Below, one piece after another: positions 10,901 to 21,203 of a stretch of 64,000 nt of DNA (its first letter is position 1; the number at the start of each line of letters is the position of its first letter). The stretch comes from Russula earlei. Its lineage: Eukaryota; Basidiomycota; Agaricomycetes; Russulales; Russulaceae. The position numbers were made by a program, and so were the translations under genes. The DNA is taken from the NCBI GenBank assembly GCA_025769875.1, contig JAGFNK010000042.1, forward strand, positions 1 through 64,000. The letters are read 5' to 3'. Below the pieces are notes generated by a model. It was not told the DNA's origin and did not search any database. It saw only the letters and a program-made list of their open reading frames with translations.

Positions 10901-13619
10901 CATTTCCTACGGGAGGCCATCAGCCCGAGCGGGGCCCCACCATCAAGGGGCATTGGACCCATGCCCGGCACCAGCATTTTGCAGTGCGCAGGGTTCGTGC
11001 ATCTCAATGCCCGATACGCACGCACTCCCGCAACAACTTCTTCCGCAGCGCAGAAACAGTCGTGAGAAACCACACGGAGATCGTATCGTGGCGCAGATTA
11101 TATGTTCATCTCGTGGAAGAGCCTGTATAGCCCTCGCACGCAATGCCACTGATGTCCCTGGCCTTCGAAAGAGGAGGAAGCCTCGGGCTCAGAGAGGGGG
11201 AATGGCCGTTGGTCAAACCATACCAGGAATCACCGGGCGATGTATTGCTGCACTGAGGTTAGGCTTATCCATGAACCGAATCTGTCGGATTATAGGAAAC
11301 TAGAAGGGCTGATCCCAGACGCCCTTACTCGATTCAAGCTGGCGCTCTCCCCCGGTGGTCTGCAGATCTATCGAACCATGTCTGTCCATACTCTTTATTG
11401 TTTACACTAATGCTGATTAGGAATGTCGATAACGAACGCAGAGAAATGCGATAGCTGACGTCATGGTTGTACGATGGCGGACGCGCTAAAGCGAGGCCCT
11501 GCGCGCTCTACTGTTTCATGGTCTTAGGGTTGGATCTGTTACAAAAATAACCGTGATGGATGCCCGTATTCTAGGCCCTTGATAGCCGCAGCGGACCAGC
11601 GAAAGAGATTAATCATCCGGAAAGCAAAACTGTAGGCTCTTTGACTTCTTTTATGGGTCTTATCCAGGCCCTCGAAGTAAGCGTGTAGACCTAATCGAAG
11701 GAACCCCCTCATATGTTGTGGTGCGCGCACATCCTCGATTGTATTACATTGTCTCTAGAAATCTGCGTGGCGGTAGACCGATCAATGAGGCAATCGGATG
11801 AACGGGTGAATACTTGTGATATCCGAGAGGACGCTTCTTGACAATGATGACGACGATAGAGTGGAGACCCCTGATACATTATCATACATAGGAGATCGTC
11901 ACTTCCAGGAATAGCTCGTGCTCGCTTTGCAAAAGTGTGGGATCGCCGATCAAATGGATGGGTATGACAATGCCCTGCTGCCACAAGAAGCAAACGAAAA
12001 TTCTTGACACAGGAGGAAAGCTTCAGGAAGAAGATTCGTGCCATCGTCAAGTTCCCGCCGAAAAGCAAAGCTCAATTCGAGCTTGGGCCATCGTCTGGTG
12101 CTTGTTTGATCGGATGCCTGCGGATTCCGACTGGAGCCAAGCCGCCTTCTGCAGACTGCCTGTTATGCCTTTCATTTCCCGCGTGTCGTTTTGGCGCCGG
12201 GCTAGGAGTAACGTAGATGGACAGGAGGCAGAGGCGATCCCCAAAAATAGTATGCTCGCGTTTAGAAAGTTACGGAGCTTGCGATTGCAACGAAAAAGGA
12301 CACGATCAGACAGGAAACCGCGAGGTTTGACCGCTCGCGAGAGGTCGGGAGAAGTCAAATGTGTAATTCATCATGGGGTTGCCCGTATTCAAAATTTCAA
12401 ACCGGCGGCTCCCACAAGCGGAGACAAGATGATCAACAAAAGGAGGTTTAGCTCCCTCGTGGCGTACGTGTCGCTCACTGCCAGGTGTGATACGGATGTG
12501 GGAGCATTCAATCGCCGACAACACATGAGGTGACGACGACAAACGGTAGACGTGCAAGGGAGTGGGGAAGGGTAAAATCAGGTCATCACGCCACAGCAGA
12601 AAGGGACTTGCGCCTTGCGATGTCGGTTGCGGCGTTGGGTCGCCGCAAATCGACCGAAGGGTACAGTGAAATGGTGTGCAAGTGGGGCGAGGCCAATTAT
12701 TGATGGGGGTTAAGGAGAGCCATTCGCTTAGTAACAAGCGCGACGCAACGAATATGCATGGTGCTCCATGAGAGAAGCCAACCGCCAGGGCCGCTGCACC
12801 TGGGTGCCAAGTGCAGGTGCGTGATTTAATTTAATCACGGACACTCGCTGCTATCACCTGCAGGCCGCTAGGGCGGGGAGTGCGAAGGGAAACTCCTGAC
12901 TGTCAGGAGATTTGAGATACCCAGGCGAAGGGCAGGGCAGGGCAGGGGAAACAATCAGATGCCAAACTGGCAGACCACGGTCCGTTGATGGAAGTAGATA
13001 GGAGAACGCGCCCCACGCGAGGAGCCATCCCACCACGATCTCACCACTGTCGCACACGTGCACGATCGTCGTCATATTGATAAAGGGGATGGCTTTTACG
13101 TCAGAAGGTTAATATCGAGAAGGACAGCAGAATAGAGCGAAGGCCGGACTTGGCGCACATATGCACCGAGGCTCGATCCCTGGGACATGTTTCCAATGAA
13201 GTCAAGTCAACTGGGACGCCCGAACACGCCTTTGACCTGTATAACGGCGTTGTGACCACATGAAACCTTACCTCGTGGTCCGACGTTGAGTAAAGTGAAC
13301 GCGGGAAAAGATGACACGGACCGATTTCAGGTCGTCGGGGGGCGCGAGCGGTTGGTGAGTGGGACGGACCAAGATCGCAATCGCACCGAGGGGTTTTTCA
13401 GGGATGGTAAAAAAAGGGCCATAGCCAGCGACCGGTCGTCAACCTAACGGTCAGATCCGACTGCAACTCAAGGCCAAGGCGTGTTAACCCAAGCAGGAGG
13501 ATAGTTCAATGGTTGGGCGGTGAATCAACTCAAGCCATCACAAGGTCACTCCGCGGCGTCCACGGCCACTCACGTGAGATTCCCCTCCTCCTCCTCATCC
13601 TCCTTCAGTCAGGTCAGGT
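7963..13619. other. Gene-poor 5.6-kb interval
   Basis: Many short ORFs on both strands, none with a recognisable domain, consistent splice structure or convincing codon pattern. There is no tRNA or rRNA signature. Noted inside: a hairpin CTCCTGAC-T-GTCAGGAG (12893-12909) and a CGTGATT/AATCACG inverted repeat around an AT core (about 12820-12840). Base composition is balanced and CpG-containing, unlike the TE nest, so this is not an obvious transposon graveyard. It could hold lineage-specific transcripts that cannot be seen from sequence alone. Confidence 0.5.
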
Positions 13620-14124
13620 ATGTCAAGGACTCTCGCAGCAGCAGCAAAGCCACAGTTTGTCGTGCGTGCATCATTCCCCTATACCCCTTTATATCTCAGC
13701 CCCTCCCTCTCAACAGCGTCTCCTCATCGCTGCAGGTAAAGCTGCCCCAACACCTCCTGTCGGTCCTGCTCTCGGCGCTCGCGGCGTTAGGTCAATGGAC
13801 TTTTGCAAGGAGTTCAACGCTCGCACAGCTCACATCTCTCCGGGGGTTCCAATTCCCACCGTGATTACCATTCAACCTGATCGATCCTTCACCTTCGTCA
13901 CGAAAACCCCACCCGTGTCGTACCTTCTGAAAAAGGCAGCCGGGATCGAGAAGGGAACCGGCCGACCAGGCCACGAGACAGCGGGGACGGTCAGCCTCAA
14001 ACACGTGTACGAGATTGCGAAGATTAAAGCTGCCGACGAACATCTGAGGCATCTGCGGCTTGAGGCGATTGCGAGTACCGTCATCGGTTCGGCGCGTACG
14101 CTAGGCGTGCAGGTGGTGCCGTGA
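13620..14124 (+). CDS. MRPL19: Mitochondrial large-subunit ribosomal protein uL11m
   Basis: Two exons (13620-13661, 13717-14124) encode 149 residues. The first exon gives MSRTLAAAAKPQFV and joins to RLLIAAGKAAPTPPVGPALG, the signature start of L11. DFCKEFNART, PGVPIPTVITIQPDRSF, PPVSYLLKKAAGIEKGTG and a C-terminal DVIGSARTLG-like end (STVIGSARTLGVQV) follow, covering both the N-terminal thiostrepton-binding-type domain and the C-terminal rRNA-binding domain. Length and sequence fit the mitochondrial rather than the cytosolic (uL11/Rpl12) form. The ATG at 13620 is chosen because it yields a phase-0 junction with a GTGCGT...CAACAG intron. An upstream ATG in the exon-2 frame would read through the intron. 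Confidence 0.93.
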
Positions 14125-15358
14125 AATTTTGGGCGCTCTTGCAGCACCACCTCGTCCTGTGACTGTGAGTGCGCTTCTGCCCGCCCATCCCGGATACGCT
14201 GATCTCATCTAAAGCCCCTGGGAGGGATGCGAACCTCGACGCGACGCGCGTGTTGCCGGTGAATGATTCTCCGCTGTGTTGTTCTGCCCTGGTCGTTTAT
14301 ACCTATACCTGACGGCAGACCTTCTTGGGTTTGATGTCCCGGAGCTTGTGAATGTTCGGTAGAATCGCAATGGCAGGGCGTTGTTTCACGGGTCGAAATG
14401 CCGTGTTAGAGCCTTGAGATGATTATGGGAGAAAGATCATCGATTTGGTTCCCCAGATCGAAGTGAGAGCCGCGGACGCATCGGATCGCTGGGCAGGGAG
14501 AGAGGGATCACTCTCGGCCTTAATGGAACTTGCTCTATCGTACTAGTGGATAGACTTTGGTGATTCATTCCAATTCACCCTCGACGGCCGCGTCCACACT
14601 AGCGGCGGGGGCGGCGGCGGAGGGCGCTGGACATACCGGCTAGGGGAACCTTCCTTATCACGCCTCGCCTGTGTGCCGTTCAAGGTATTGTGGACACGCT
14701 GCCTACACGCTCTTCGAGCTGAGACGGGACCCGGGGAAGGAGTCGCAGCTGACGCCAGACTCCCGCATCCAGGTTGCCATATCCGTTCGTTTGCTCTCCG
14801 CCGCGCCGCGTGTTAGAGGTCGCACTCTAGCGGCGGTGAGTAATTATTCTTTTTCCCCACTCAGTTATTGCGAGCTCATCGCGGTTACCTTTTTTTTTTT
14901 TTTCTTTACGTGGTCAAAATTTTCCCCTTTTTCAATATCCTGGGTGGCCATGCTGACTCCCACCGTTGTCGTAATCAGTGCTCATCACGCTACGTGCCAG
15001 CAATGTGGTGGCTGGTATTCTCCCTCCCAAGCCCGGCGCTTACCTGCACCTCGTGTTGTCTTCCGATCAAGCTGGCCATGACCTGAATGCTGATTCGGAG
15101 ACCCTGCTCCAATGAACAACCCTCCTGGACACGTCTGCCAGCCTACTTCTCGTGCCGACACGCTGCGAGTCCTCTATTCAGCTTTATCGGTCACTGTTTC
15201 CACGTTGCGATCGAACAAGTCACCATCACCCGTGGACATGAGTGTTTCCCCTCCCCGGTCCCCATATAAAAAAGCCTCTCCGAGGCCACCAATATGCCCA
15301 ATTCTCCGGACCACACTCAAGCCTCATCACCTCCTCCACCTCCATCCCACCTATTCTC
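14125..15358. other. Intergenic, no gene seen
   Basis: Contains a T-tract (about 14890-14905) and a GGCGGGGGCGGCGGCGG stretch near 14600. The last 200 bp are pyrimidine-rich with a CATATAAAAAAG motif (about 15263-15274), a plausible core promoter/5'UTR for the downstream DUF6593 gene. No supported ORF. Confidence 0.4.
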
Positions 15359-16199
15359 ATGACTAGCAACCAGAACGACGTGCTCTCCTGGACATCTCAG
15401 GATCCCCGACAGAGTCAGTTGTTCAGCCCATGGGGCGTCGTCTACCGGTTCCAAGTATGTATCCTCGGGGATCGCATGTCCCCCCAACGCTCCTCAACCA
15501 ACCTTCTCCCAGACCGAAACCAACGCACAGGGCCAGAGCACAACCACTGTCTGGCGTGCGATCCGCGCGAACAAAGAGGATCGCGTGGCCAGGCTCGAGT
15601 GGGCCCCCGGTGGTGGGCTGGGACGCGCGGTCATCGGGAAGGTCAGGGTTTTGCTTCAAAGAATTCCCCATTTCGACATCTTTCTTACGCTCTAATCTGA
15701 TCACAGAACCACCTTCCTATGGCCGATTTGGTCCGCAGGGACCCAAGGACGCCTGTGCGTTTTTCACCTTCGATTGAAACCGATTCCCGTCTGACACGGG
15801 TACACTAGAACTCGAGAGTATTCAATGGTCCCGATGGTTATCAGTACAGATGGAGACCAAGTGCTACCAACCAGGACATTGTGGTGGGTCTCCCATGATC
15901 GTGATTTTCACGAGGGACTCGCCTGATCGAATACGACCGCCAGTTACAAGATCCCAACAACAATGTGATTGCCTTCGTTCGCCCCACTCGGCCAACCCGC
16001 TTCCAGGGACTGGGGGATGTCTATGCGGAACTTCATTTTGTCCGTTCTGCTGGCGCGGGCGTCGTGGTATGTCCCTCGACATTTCAAACGACCAACCACG
16101 CTGATCCGGACCGAAACACAACAGATGCATCCCCCGCTCATGGACACCGTGACAGTGACCGCGATGCTCTACAGGTTCGCTTCGGCGTTCAACCTTTGA
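15359..16199 (+). CDS. DUF6593 family protein
   Basis: Six exons (15359-15454, 15513-15641, 15707-15754, 15809-15883, 15944-16066, 16125-16199) give 181 residues, every junction keeping frame. Visible blocks: SPWGVVYRFQTETN, TTTVWRAIRANKEDRVARLEW, ADLVRRDPR, NGPDGYQYRWRPS, NNNVIAFVRPTRP, AELHFVRSAGAGVV and a C-terminal LMDTVTVTAMLYRF. This pattern (a beta-rich core with YRWRP and a C-terminal VTAMLYRF-like helix) is that of the DUF6593 domain, which is expanded in Agaricomycetes. Biochemical function is unknown. There is no signal peptide. Confidence 0.75.
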
Positions 16200-16593
16200 T
16201 TGAATGGCTCGATATCGGACCGTCTTCCTTTTACTAATTTAAGAGGCTGGCCTAAGCATCGAATTGTGGACGGCGTCGCGTGGGGGGCAATTACTTATCT
16301 TGGCATTTCCCTGTTCTCGTGTCTTAGCTGCATATGTAAATCCGCGTCACTACCATGTTCCATCGGGAAACATCTACTCGCGTGAGTTTCCGGTTTAACC
16401 CCTGGGAAGGCCTGCCCCGAGTAGCGTGTTCGAAACACGCCTCAGGTGCAGGTCGTTCGGACTCCCACATGTGCATCCTTTTGAAGCGACTCTTGATGCG
16501 CCTCCCAGGAACGACGTGGGACTCGTGTCCAGAACACAAATTTCAAAAGAAAACACGATGGGCGCGAGGCCCCTTTCATTTAGGCTTTGTGGA
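16200..16593. other. Convergent spacer between DUF6593 and AhpD-like genes
   Basis: About 390 bp of 3' flanks; no ORF or structural motif supported. Confidence 0.4.
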
Positions 16594-17817
16594 TCAAACC
16601 CGCTCCGCGGTGACCACGTCCAAGAGCTTGTCGACGCTTCGAATAACCCACTCTGCTCCCTCCTCGCTCGCAAGCCAGCGGTCTTCCTCGCTGAGGCCCT
16701 CCGTCGTGCGCGCCTTGAGCAGGCCAAAGACGTGGCTCGTCAGTTGGGGCCCGACGCGGCCTTCCGCACGCAAGCAAGCGACGCCCACGACGGATCCCAG
16801 CGCGCGGCTGAGGTTGCCCTGTTCGTCCGCTCCAGGAAGCGGCGCGAGCACCGAGCCGTAGCACTGGATAATGAACGCTAGAAAGGGGGTTGTTGTCCCG
16901 TGAGCCCGTGAGCACCACCGACACCACCATCGGGCTCGCATCGAGCACAAAGAATGAAAACATGAACATGATCACGATCGAGCGCGAAGGAGCGGATAGT
17001 GCGCGAGCGTGAGATGGGCGCCATGGCGCCGCGACTTTCCGCATCTGTCGGGGGGAAAGGGGGGGGGGGGGGGGGTTGGACGGGACACACGTACAGATGA
17101 GGTCGGGGTGATACGACGCGAGTTTGTCGTGCAGCTTGATGGCGTGTGGTTCGTAGATGGAGTTCCAGAGTGCTGTCCCTCGGGCGAGAATGGCGTCGAC
17201 GTTTTCCAGGTTGGCAGTCCTGAGACGGACGGACCGTTGGGAGGGGGGTTGAGAGGGGGGAATCCCTCCTCTTGTTAGCAAAAAATCCAAGCAAGGAAAA
17301 GGCAAGAGCGCACCTGCGTGAATCGGTCCGTAACTCAGCCTTTACGTCGTCTTCGAGCGCGTCCTGTTAGACCTGCGAGGGCTCCGATGGTCTGCACGTG
17401 AGGAAAAGAACTGAGAACGGGAGAACGTGAGAGGCGACCTTTACAGACCCGAGGAACGCCAACAAAGATGGCACTTTTAAGTGCAGCTTCGCGCATAAGG
17501 GCTGCTTTGTCCACAGCGATGTGAACGTCCCTCCCGCTCCCGCGGCGCGTTACGAAACGATATAGATGGCCAACAGAAGACGGGATGTTTGTTGTTAATA
17601 GGGTACAGGTCTAGACAGCAGTTAAGGGGATGTTGGAGGATGCAGCCTGGTTATGCACCGTGAGGACCAACCACGCTTTTGGAGCCCCTCTCAGGCTGGC
17701 ATCAGCAGACGCCTTGTTAAAGAAGCCATTCAACCGGGAAATCGGAGGACCAGCGAAGGCATCCGGATTTCGCAGAGTCAACAAGTGCTTGATTGTGGGT
17801 GGGATGTGTCTGACCAT
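16594..17817 (-). CDS. AhpD / carboxymuconolactone decarboxylase-like protein, apparent frameshift
   Basis: Five exons on the minus strand (17817-17659, 17610-17449, 17391-17314, 17219-17095, 16877-16594), about 268 residues if one base is skipped. Blocks: MVRHIPPTIKHLLTLRNPDAF; AWLVLT joined to TCTLLTTNIPSSVGHLYRFV; VDKAALMREAALKSAIFVGVPR; DALEDDVKAELRT; TANLENVDAILARGTALWNSIY; LISFIIQCYGSVLAPLPG; and VGPQLTSHVFGLLKA. This is the fungal AhpD-like family, probably mitochondrial or peroxisomal; I see no CxxC redox pair. Exon 3 has one surplus base between GLT and DALEDD: either a frameshift or error, or the real acceptor is AACAG, which skips TIGALAGLT in frame. Confidence 0.72.
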
Positions 17818-18017
17818 TGGAGTATACCACCGCGAATCTCACATGCAAAGTGCTCCCCAGTTCTGTAACTCAAATTTCGATTGACAGCAGTACTCCGTAC
17901 TACGTGAAAAAGTAACAAGCTCTAGGCACATTAAAGAATAAACAATGCTTGGAGATCACCAGCGGACCAGCCCCAAGTGCTTAAGGGTATACGCGCATGG
18001 CATCGCTAACACGGAGT

Positions 18018-19436
18018 TCAAGGATTGAGGTATCGATACCCAAGCGAATTGGGATAGCATGTCGAGGGATTACCCTCGTTGGAGCATGTAATCATGCTGT
18101 TGACTGGTCCAACATTATTCGGCATCTCATCAGCTCTGAACATTCCTGTGATGCGCATCAGCGGTGTTATTCTCACTTATCCTGAATTGGACCTCACCAA
18201 ACCAGGCGTAGACTTCGACATGAGCCGTATTCTCACAGTAAGAAATGACAGCCGGGAAGAAGGCATCAAAAGTTTGTTGATTACATTGGACACCCGCACC
18301 GGGCTGGGAATAATCCTAAAGTGAGGTTAATTCGATAATCATCTAGTAATGCAGGTGGAGAACGAACATGGCAACCAATTTCTGTGAACCACGTGGGCAA
18401 ATTAAAGGTTGAGTAGAATCTGTCAGCAGCCGACGTGAAATCCGATGCTTGTGTGCCATAGTAATGGAGGTCCATTTTATCGATCTATTGTGATTCATCA
18501 GGACTATACGATGGTGATTAATTAGCGAGACGCACATGGCAACCACCAGATTTGCACAAATTGAGAAATTGTTGAAGCCAATTAAATCCCGCGGAGCCGG
18601 TTGTGACCGACGGAGCAAGAAGTTGATAGCCTTGATGGCTAAGAGCGTTTATGTACTGCATCCAGAGGCTATAGGCCTCTTGCGGGCTCATATTGGCTTG
18701 AGAGGGTATCTCGGGCCTGTTATTTGTCAACTACGGTCACAGGGTAGATAGCACAAGAACCCACTCATTGAAAGTGCGAACATAGCTGGCATAGCCTGGA
18801 ACTAAAGTACTCGCAATCGAACCCACATTGTCACGGCCGTGTACCGTGGGGACAAACGAAAGGCTCGGATAGTCAGCCAGGTTAACATCGTTGGTAGCAT
18901 ATTTTTGTAGCTGCCAGTTGAAGATTCTGTACCAGGTGAGTTGAGTACGGAAAGATGGCGTTATTAAACAGGTCCACGCACATATTGGTATGGGAGGTGA
19001 CAAAGTGGTTGAGGGCAGGCTGTTCATTGTTGGACCAGGCAAGACCAACCTTGCGACCACCAACAGGAGATGAAGGAGGAGATGGAGGAGGAGATGGAGA
19101 AGATGAAGGAGTGGATGAAGGAGTGGATGGAGCGGCAGTGGTTTGTGAAGGTGGTTGAGACGCCGGGGAGGTTTGAGGCATGGGAGAGACATGGTTCTGG
19201 GGGGGAGACGGTTGCGTCGGCGGCGCTGGCGAGGACTGGGCTGGGCGAGGTCGGCATTGTTTGGAATGCTTGCCATGCTTATGACGTTTTGCGAGACCAG
19301 GGTGCGCATACACGAGGTCACGGCCCATATGATCATGGTCAACAGCAAGAGCGTTGACCGGTAGCGCACTGAACGAGAAATTAAGAATCGCGAGTGAAAC
19401 GATGGGGAGAAGACGAAGGATTTTGACCAGAGCCAT
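18018..19436 (-). CDS. Secreted GH128 endo-beta-1,3-glucanase
   Basis: Six exons (19436-18982, 18926-18765, 18716-18536, 18484-18368, 18315-18198, 18145-18018) give 386 residues. A hydrophobic signal peptide (about residues 1-27, VNA before LAVDHD) is followed by a basic KR-containing stretch and a long Pro/Ser/Thr linker (about 60-125). The GH128 (Asl1-like) catalytic domain begins RKVGLAWSN and contains ADYPSLSFVPTVHG, TFNEPEIPSQANMS (general acid/base Glu), LAPSVTTGSAGFNWL, MDLHYYGTQ, LPTWFTEIGCH (nucleophile Glu) and YAWFGMF. It should act on cell-wall beta-1,3-glucan outside the cell. Intron 4 (18367-18316) has a GTTCGT donor. It is divergent from the RRM gene across 343 bp. Confidence 0.9.
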
Positions 19437-19779
19437 TGAGAGGGAAAGGACAGGGGATGATAAAAGAGTGAATCAAGCCCTTTGGCTAGCGGAATGGAAA
19501 GAAGAGAGGATGGTGAGTTGGTCGCGATGGACGAGCTCACTTTGTTTTAAAGGCCACGGTACGCCGCTTACTTCACGCTTACCAAATCAAGAGGGCAACG
19601 CGCATACATGCTGCGCGGGCGGCGTTTGCCTTTCTCGGTTAGCTCGGGAGCGTCCGAGGCTCAGATGGGGTTTTTTTTTTCCATCCTTTCTCTCTAACAA
19701 CTTTGACAACAGAAAGCCGGTTCATCATCGTCCGTTCCATCCCCATCTAATCCCCTCCTCTGCCTCCAATTCAATAAAA
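19437..19779. promoter_or_regulatory. Divergent promoter region, GH128 / RRM protein
   Basis: 343 bp between oppositely oriented start codons. It holds a T10 tract (about 19671-19680) and a CT-rich leader just upstream of the RRM start (CCCCTCCTCTGCCTCC...ATAAAAATG). No specific factor site is claimed. Confidence 0.4.
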
Positions 19780-20946
19780 ATGTCTGATGCCCCCGCCGCC
19801 CCCGTCACCGAGCAAGGCGTGCCTCCCGTTGCGCAGACCGAAGAAGTTCCCTCTTTCAAGGTGACCAGCAGTCCCGTCTTTCTTGCACTTAAACCTTTAT
19901 CCCTTTCCTCTCATAGGTCTTCATCGGAAATCTTGCGTATTCCACTACGGATGAAGGGCTGAAGGCGTTTTTCGAGCCCGTTCAAAGCGACATGTACGTT
20001 TTTCCCCTCTTATATCACCCGTTCCCTTTGAGCACCACATGTCCGTCATGCCAATACTAATCATCATACTTCCTTGAACTATAGCATTTCCGCCCAGGTT
20101 ATAATGCGCGGAAATAGGTCTGCGGGCTATGGGTTCGTTGCGCTCTCCACAGTCGAAGCAGCCCAGAAGGCCGTCGAGGCTCTCGACAAGAAACAACTCG
20201 ATGGCCGCCAGATCATTGTCGAAATCGCGAAGCCGGCTGATCAGAAAGAAAATGAGAGGAAAGACAGGAAGTCCCGCAGGCGTCCTGGCAGGCGCGGTTC
20301 CAGGGCCGTCCCCGGCGAGGTCACTGAAGCCGAGGCTAACGGTGAAGCCAAAACAGAGGACGCTGCTCCTGCCGAAGGTGAGGCCCCAAAACTTAAGAAA
20401 AAGAAGAAAAAGACTGTAGTGAGTCTTTTATACGTTGTCCACTGACGGATTTGTTGCTCATCACAATGTGTTGTCGATTAGAAGAAGTCCATAGCTAAGG
20501 CCTCTGCCCCTGATGATGTGGCTGAGCCCGCAGCTCCCGCTTCGGAGGGCGAGCTTTTCCATAGAAAACGCACCCCTCGCCCCCGCCGTGCTGTGGGCGA
20601 AGAGCCCGCCGGCGAGCCCTCCAAGTCGGTGCTTTTCGTCGCCAATCTCGGTTTTAACATCGACGATGCTGCCCTCGCTGCACTCTTCACCGAAGCCGGT
20701 ATCAATGTGGTCTCTGCTCGTATCGTCCGCAGGCAGTATGGACGTCCTCGCAAGAGTAAAGGTTACGGTTTCGTTGATGTCGGGGATGAGGCCGAGCAGA
20801 AGAAGGCGATCGAGGCTTTCGAGGGTAAGGAAGTTGGCGGACGTCCTATCGCCGTCAAGATTGCCGTCAATGCCCAAGCTAGGGAGACCAAGGAGAACGG
20901 AGATGCCGATGAGGGTACTTCTGAGGTTGCCATTGTGGCCGCGTGA
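19780..20946 (+). CDS. Two-RRM RNA-binding protein
   Basis: Four exons (19780-19860, 19917-19993, 20085-20418, 20482-20946) encode 318 residues. RRM1 spans about residues 28-105 with RNP2 VFIGNL and RNP1 SAGYGFVAL. RRM2 spans about 215-295 with RNP2 VLFVANL and RNP1 KSKGYGFVDV. Between them lies a basic, Arg/Lys-rich linker (RRRPGRRGSR and a K7-type run LKKKKKKT). An RRM-basic linker-RRM order recalls yeast Sbp1 and related single-strand-binding proteins, but orthology is not established. Likely nucleocytoplasmic mRNA binding. All junctions conserve frame and restore the RRM fold. Confidence 0.85.
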
Positions 20947-21203
20947 TGGCTTTCGAGTTATCTCCCTTAACTTCATGATTCATGACCCCAATGTTCTCAA
21001 CGCCAGCTTCTCCGAAGGTTGTCCAAACTACGTGCTGACTGTTGTTTTTTTTTTCGGCACGCTATTTGTTTCAGTTTATGCGTGTTCTGCATCTTCGAGA
21101 AAACTTTAGGTCAATAAGTCGTGCTCATCATGTCGTGCATGTATTTTGTGGCACCGTATTTGTGTTGTGACTTTGATCAGATCACCACGTGCACCAGGTC
21201 TTA

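Noticed and set aside
11937..12533. 198-codon plus-strand ORF in the gene-poor interval
   Set aside because: An equally open antisense frame overlaps and neither shows family features.
13490..13560. tRNA-like start GGATAGTTCAATGGTT
   Set aside because: Only the D-arm-like string is present; no T-arm GTTCRANNC or acceptor pairing follows.
16410..16440. GTTCGAAAC tRNA T-arm candidate
   Set aside because: It is an imperfect CGTGTTCGAAACACG palindrome without D or anticodon arms.
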